From contig MHSZ01000021.1 in NCBI GenBank assembly GCA_001824745.1, positions 10,023-16,374 of the forward strand: 6,352 nucleotides of DNA, read 5' to 3'. The notes below the pieces were generated by a model. It was not told the DNA's origin. It saw only the letters and a program-made list of their open reading frames with translations, and ran no database searches. Each line of letters begins with the position of its first letter. Position 1 is the first letter of the stretch. This stretch comes from Candidatus Terrybacteria bacterium RIFCSPLOWO2_01_FULL_58_14. Its GTDB lineage: Bacteria > Patescibacteriota > Minisyncoccia > Terrybacterales > 2-01-FULL-58-14. Shown here piece after piece: positions 6,267 through 6,352 of the stretch. Made by a program: the position numbers and the translations under genes.

Positions 6267-6352
6267 TTACGGCCTGTTGCGTTCGGCGCTACCTGCTTGC
6301 CAAAGGAACCAGGCGATGAATCCGAACCATAAGAAGCTGAAAAGATCGAGGA
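6267..6352 (-). CDS. C-terminal end of a membrane protein (partial)
   Basis: Only the last 27 codons are in the window. They read LDLFSFLWFGFIAWFLWQAG followed by SAERNRP and TAA: a strongly hydrophobic, aromatic-rich membrane segment with a short charged tail. The stop lies 8 nt before a hairpin terminator in the same direction, which supports a real gene end; the other two minus frames give a non-hydrophobic polar stretch or stop earlier. The family is unknown from so little sequence. Confidence 0.5.
   Translation of the reverse strand, partial: LDLFSFLWFGFIAWFLWQAGSAERNRP

Overview
The window is a tightly packed block of minus-strand genes whose core is a pupylation (prokaryotic ubiquitin-like protein) module. 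In transcription order, from high to low coordinates, it contains: the tail of an unidentified membrane protein (6267-6352), a hairpin terminator (6240-6258), a DEDDh 3'-5' exonuclease (5588-6196), an NAD-type isocitrate dehydrogenase (4529-5587), the proteasome-associated AAA ATPase Arc/Mpa (2508-4436), the depupylase Dop (703-2403), and the first 233 codons of a PafA-type Pup ligase (1-700) that runs off the left edge. No plus-strand gene is supported; the long plus-strand frames are antisense shadows.

The genes fall into three apparent transcription blocks. The exonuclease and dehydrogenase abut (TAA directly followed by ATG) and should be co-transcribed. arc has its own sigma70-like promoter overlapping the dehydrogenase stop codon, a palindrome just before its ribosome binding site, and a strong Shine-Dalgarno sequence. 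The arc-dop gap holds a hairpin with a downstream U-rich run and, in the same bases, a good promoter for dop. dop and pafA are only 2 bp apart.

Working together, a PafA ligase would attach a Pup-like protein to target lysines, Dop would remove it or process its C-terminal residue, and the hexameric Arc/Mpa ring would recognise tagged proteins through its coiled coils and unfold them. The window contains no pup/UBact gene and no proteasome subunit genes (prcB/prcA) in the places where they usually lie, and the ATPase lacks the C-terminal GQYL-type tail that docks Mpa to the 20S proteasome. The tag and any protease are therefore either downstream of pafA, elsewhere in the genome, or different from the actinobacterial ones.

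Organism: the DNA is moderately GC-rich, uses TGA as a stop, and has clear Shine-Dalgarno sites. The protein sequences are recognisably related to, but clearly divergent from, actinobacterial Mpa/Dop/PafA. The gene order (arc-dop-pafA without pup or prcBA) and divergence suggest a non-actinobacterial lineage, such as Nitrospirae-like bacteria or one of the candidate phyla in which Pup/UBact systems have been reported. This assignment is inference; nothing here fixes the phylum.
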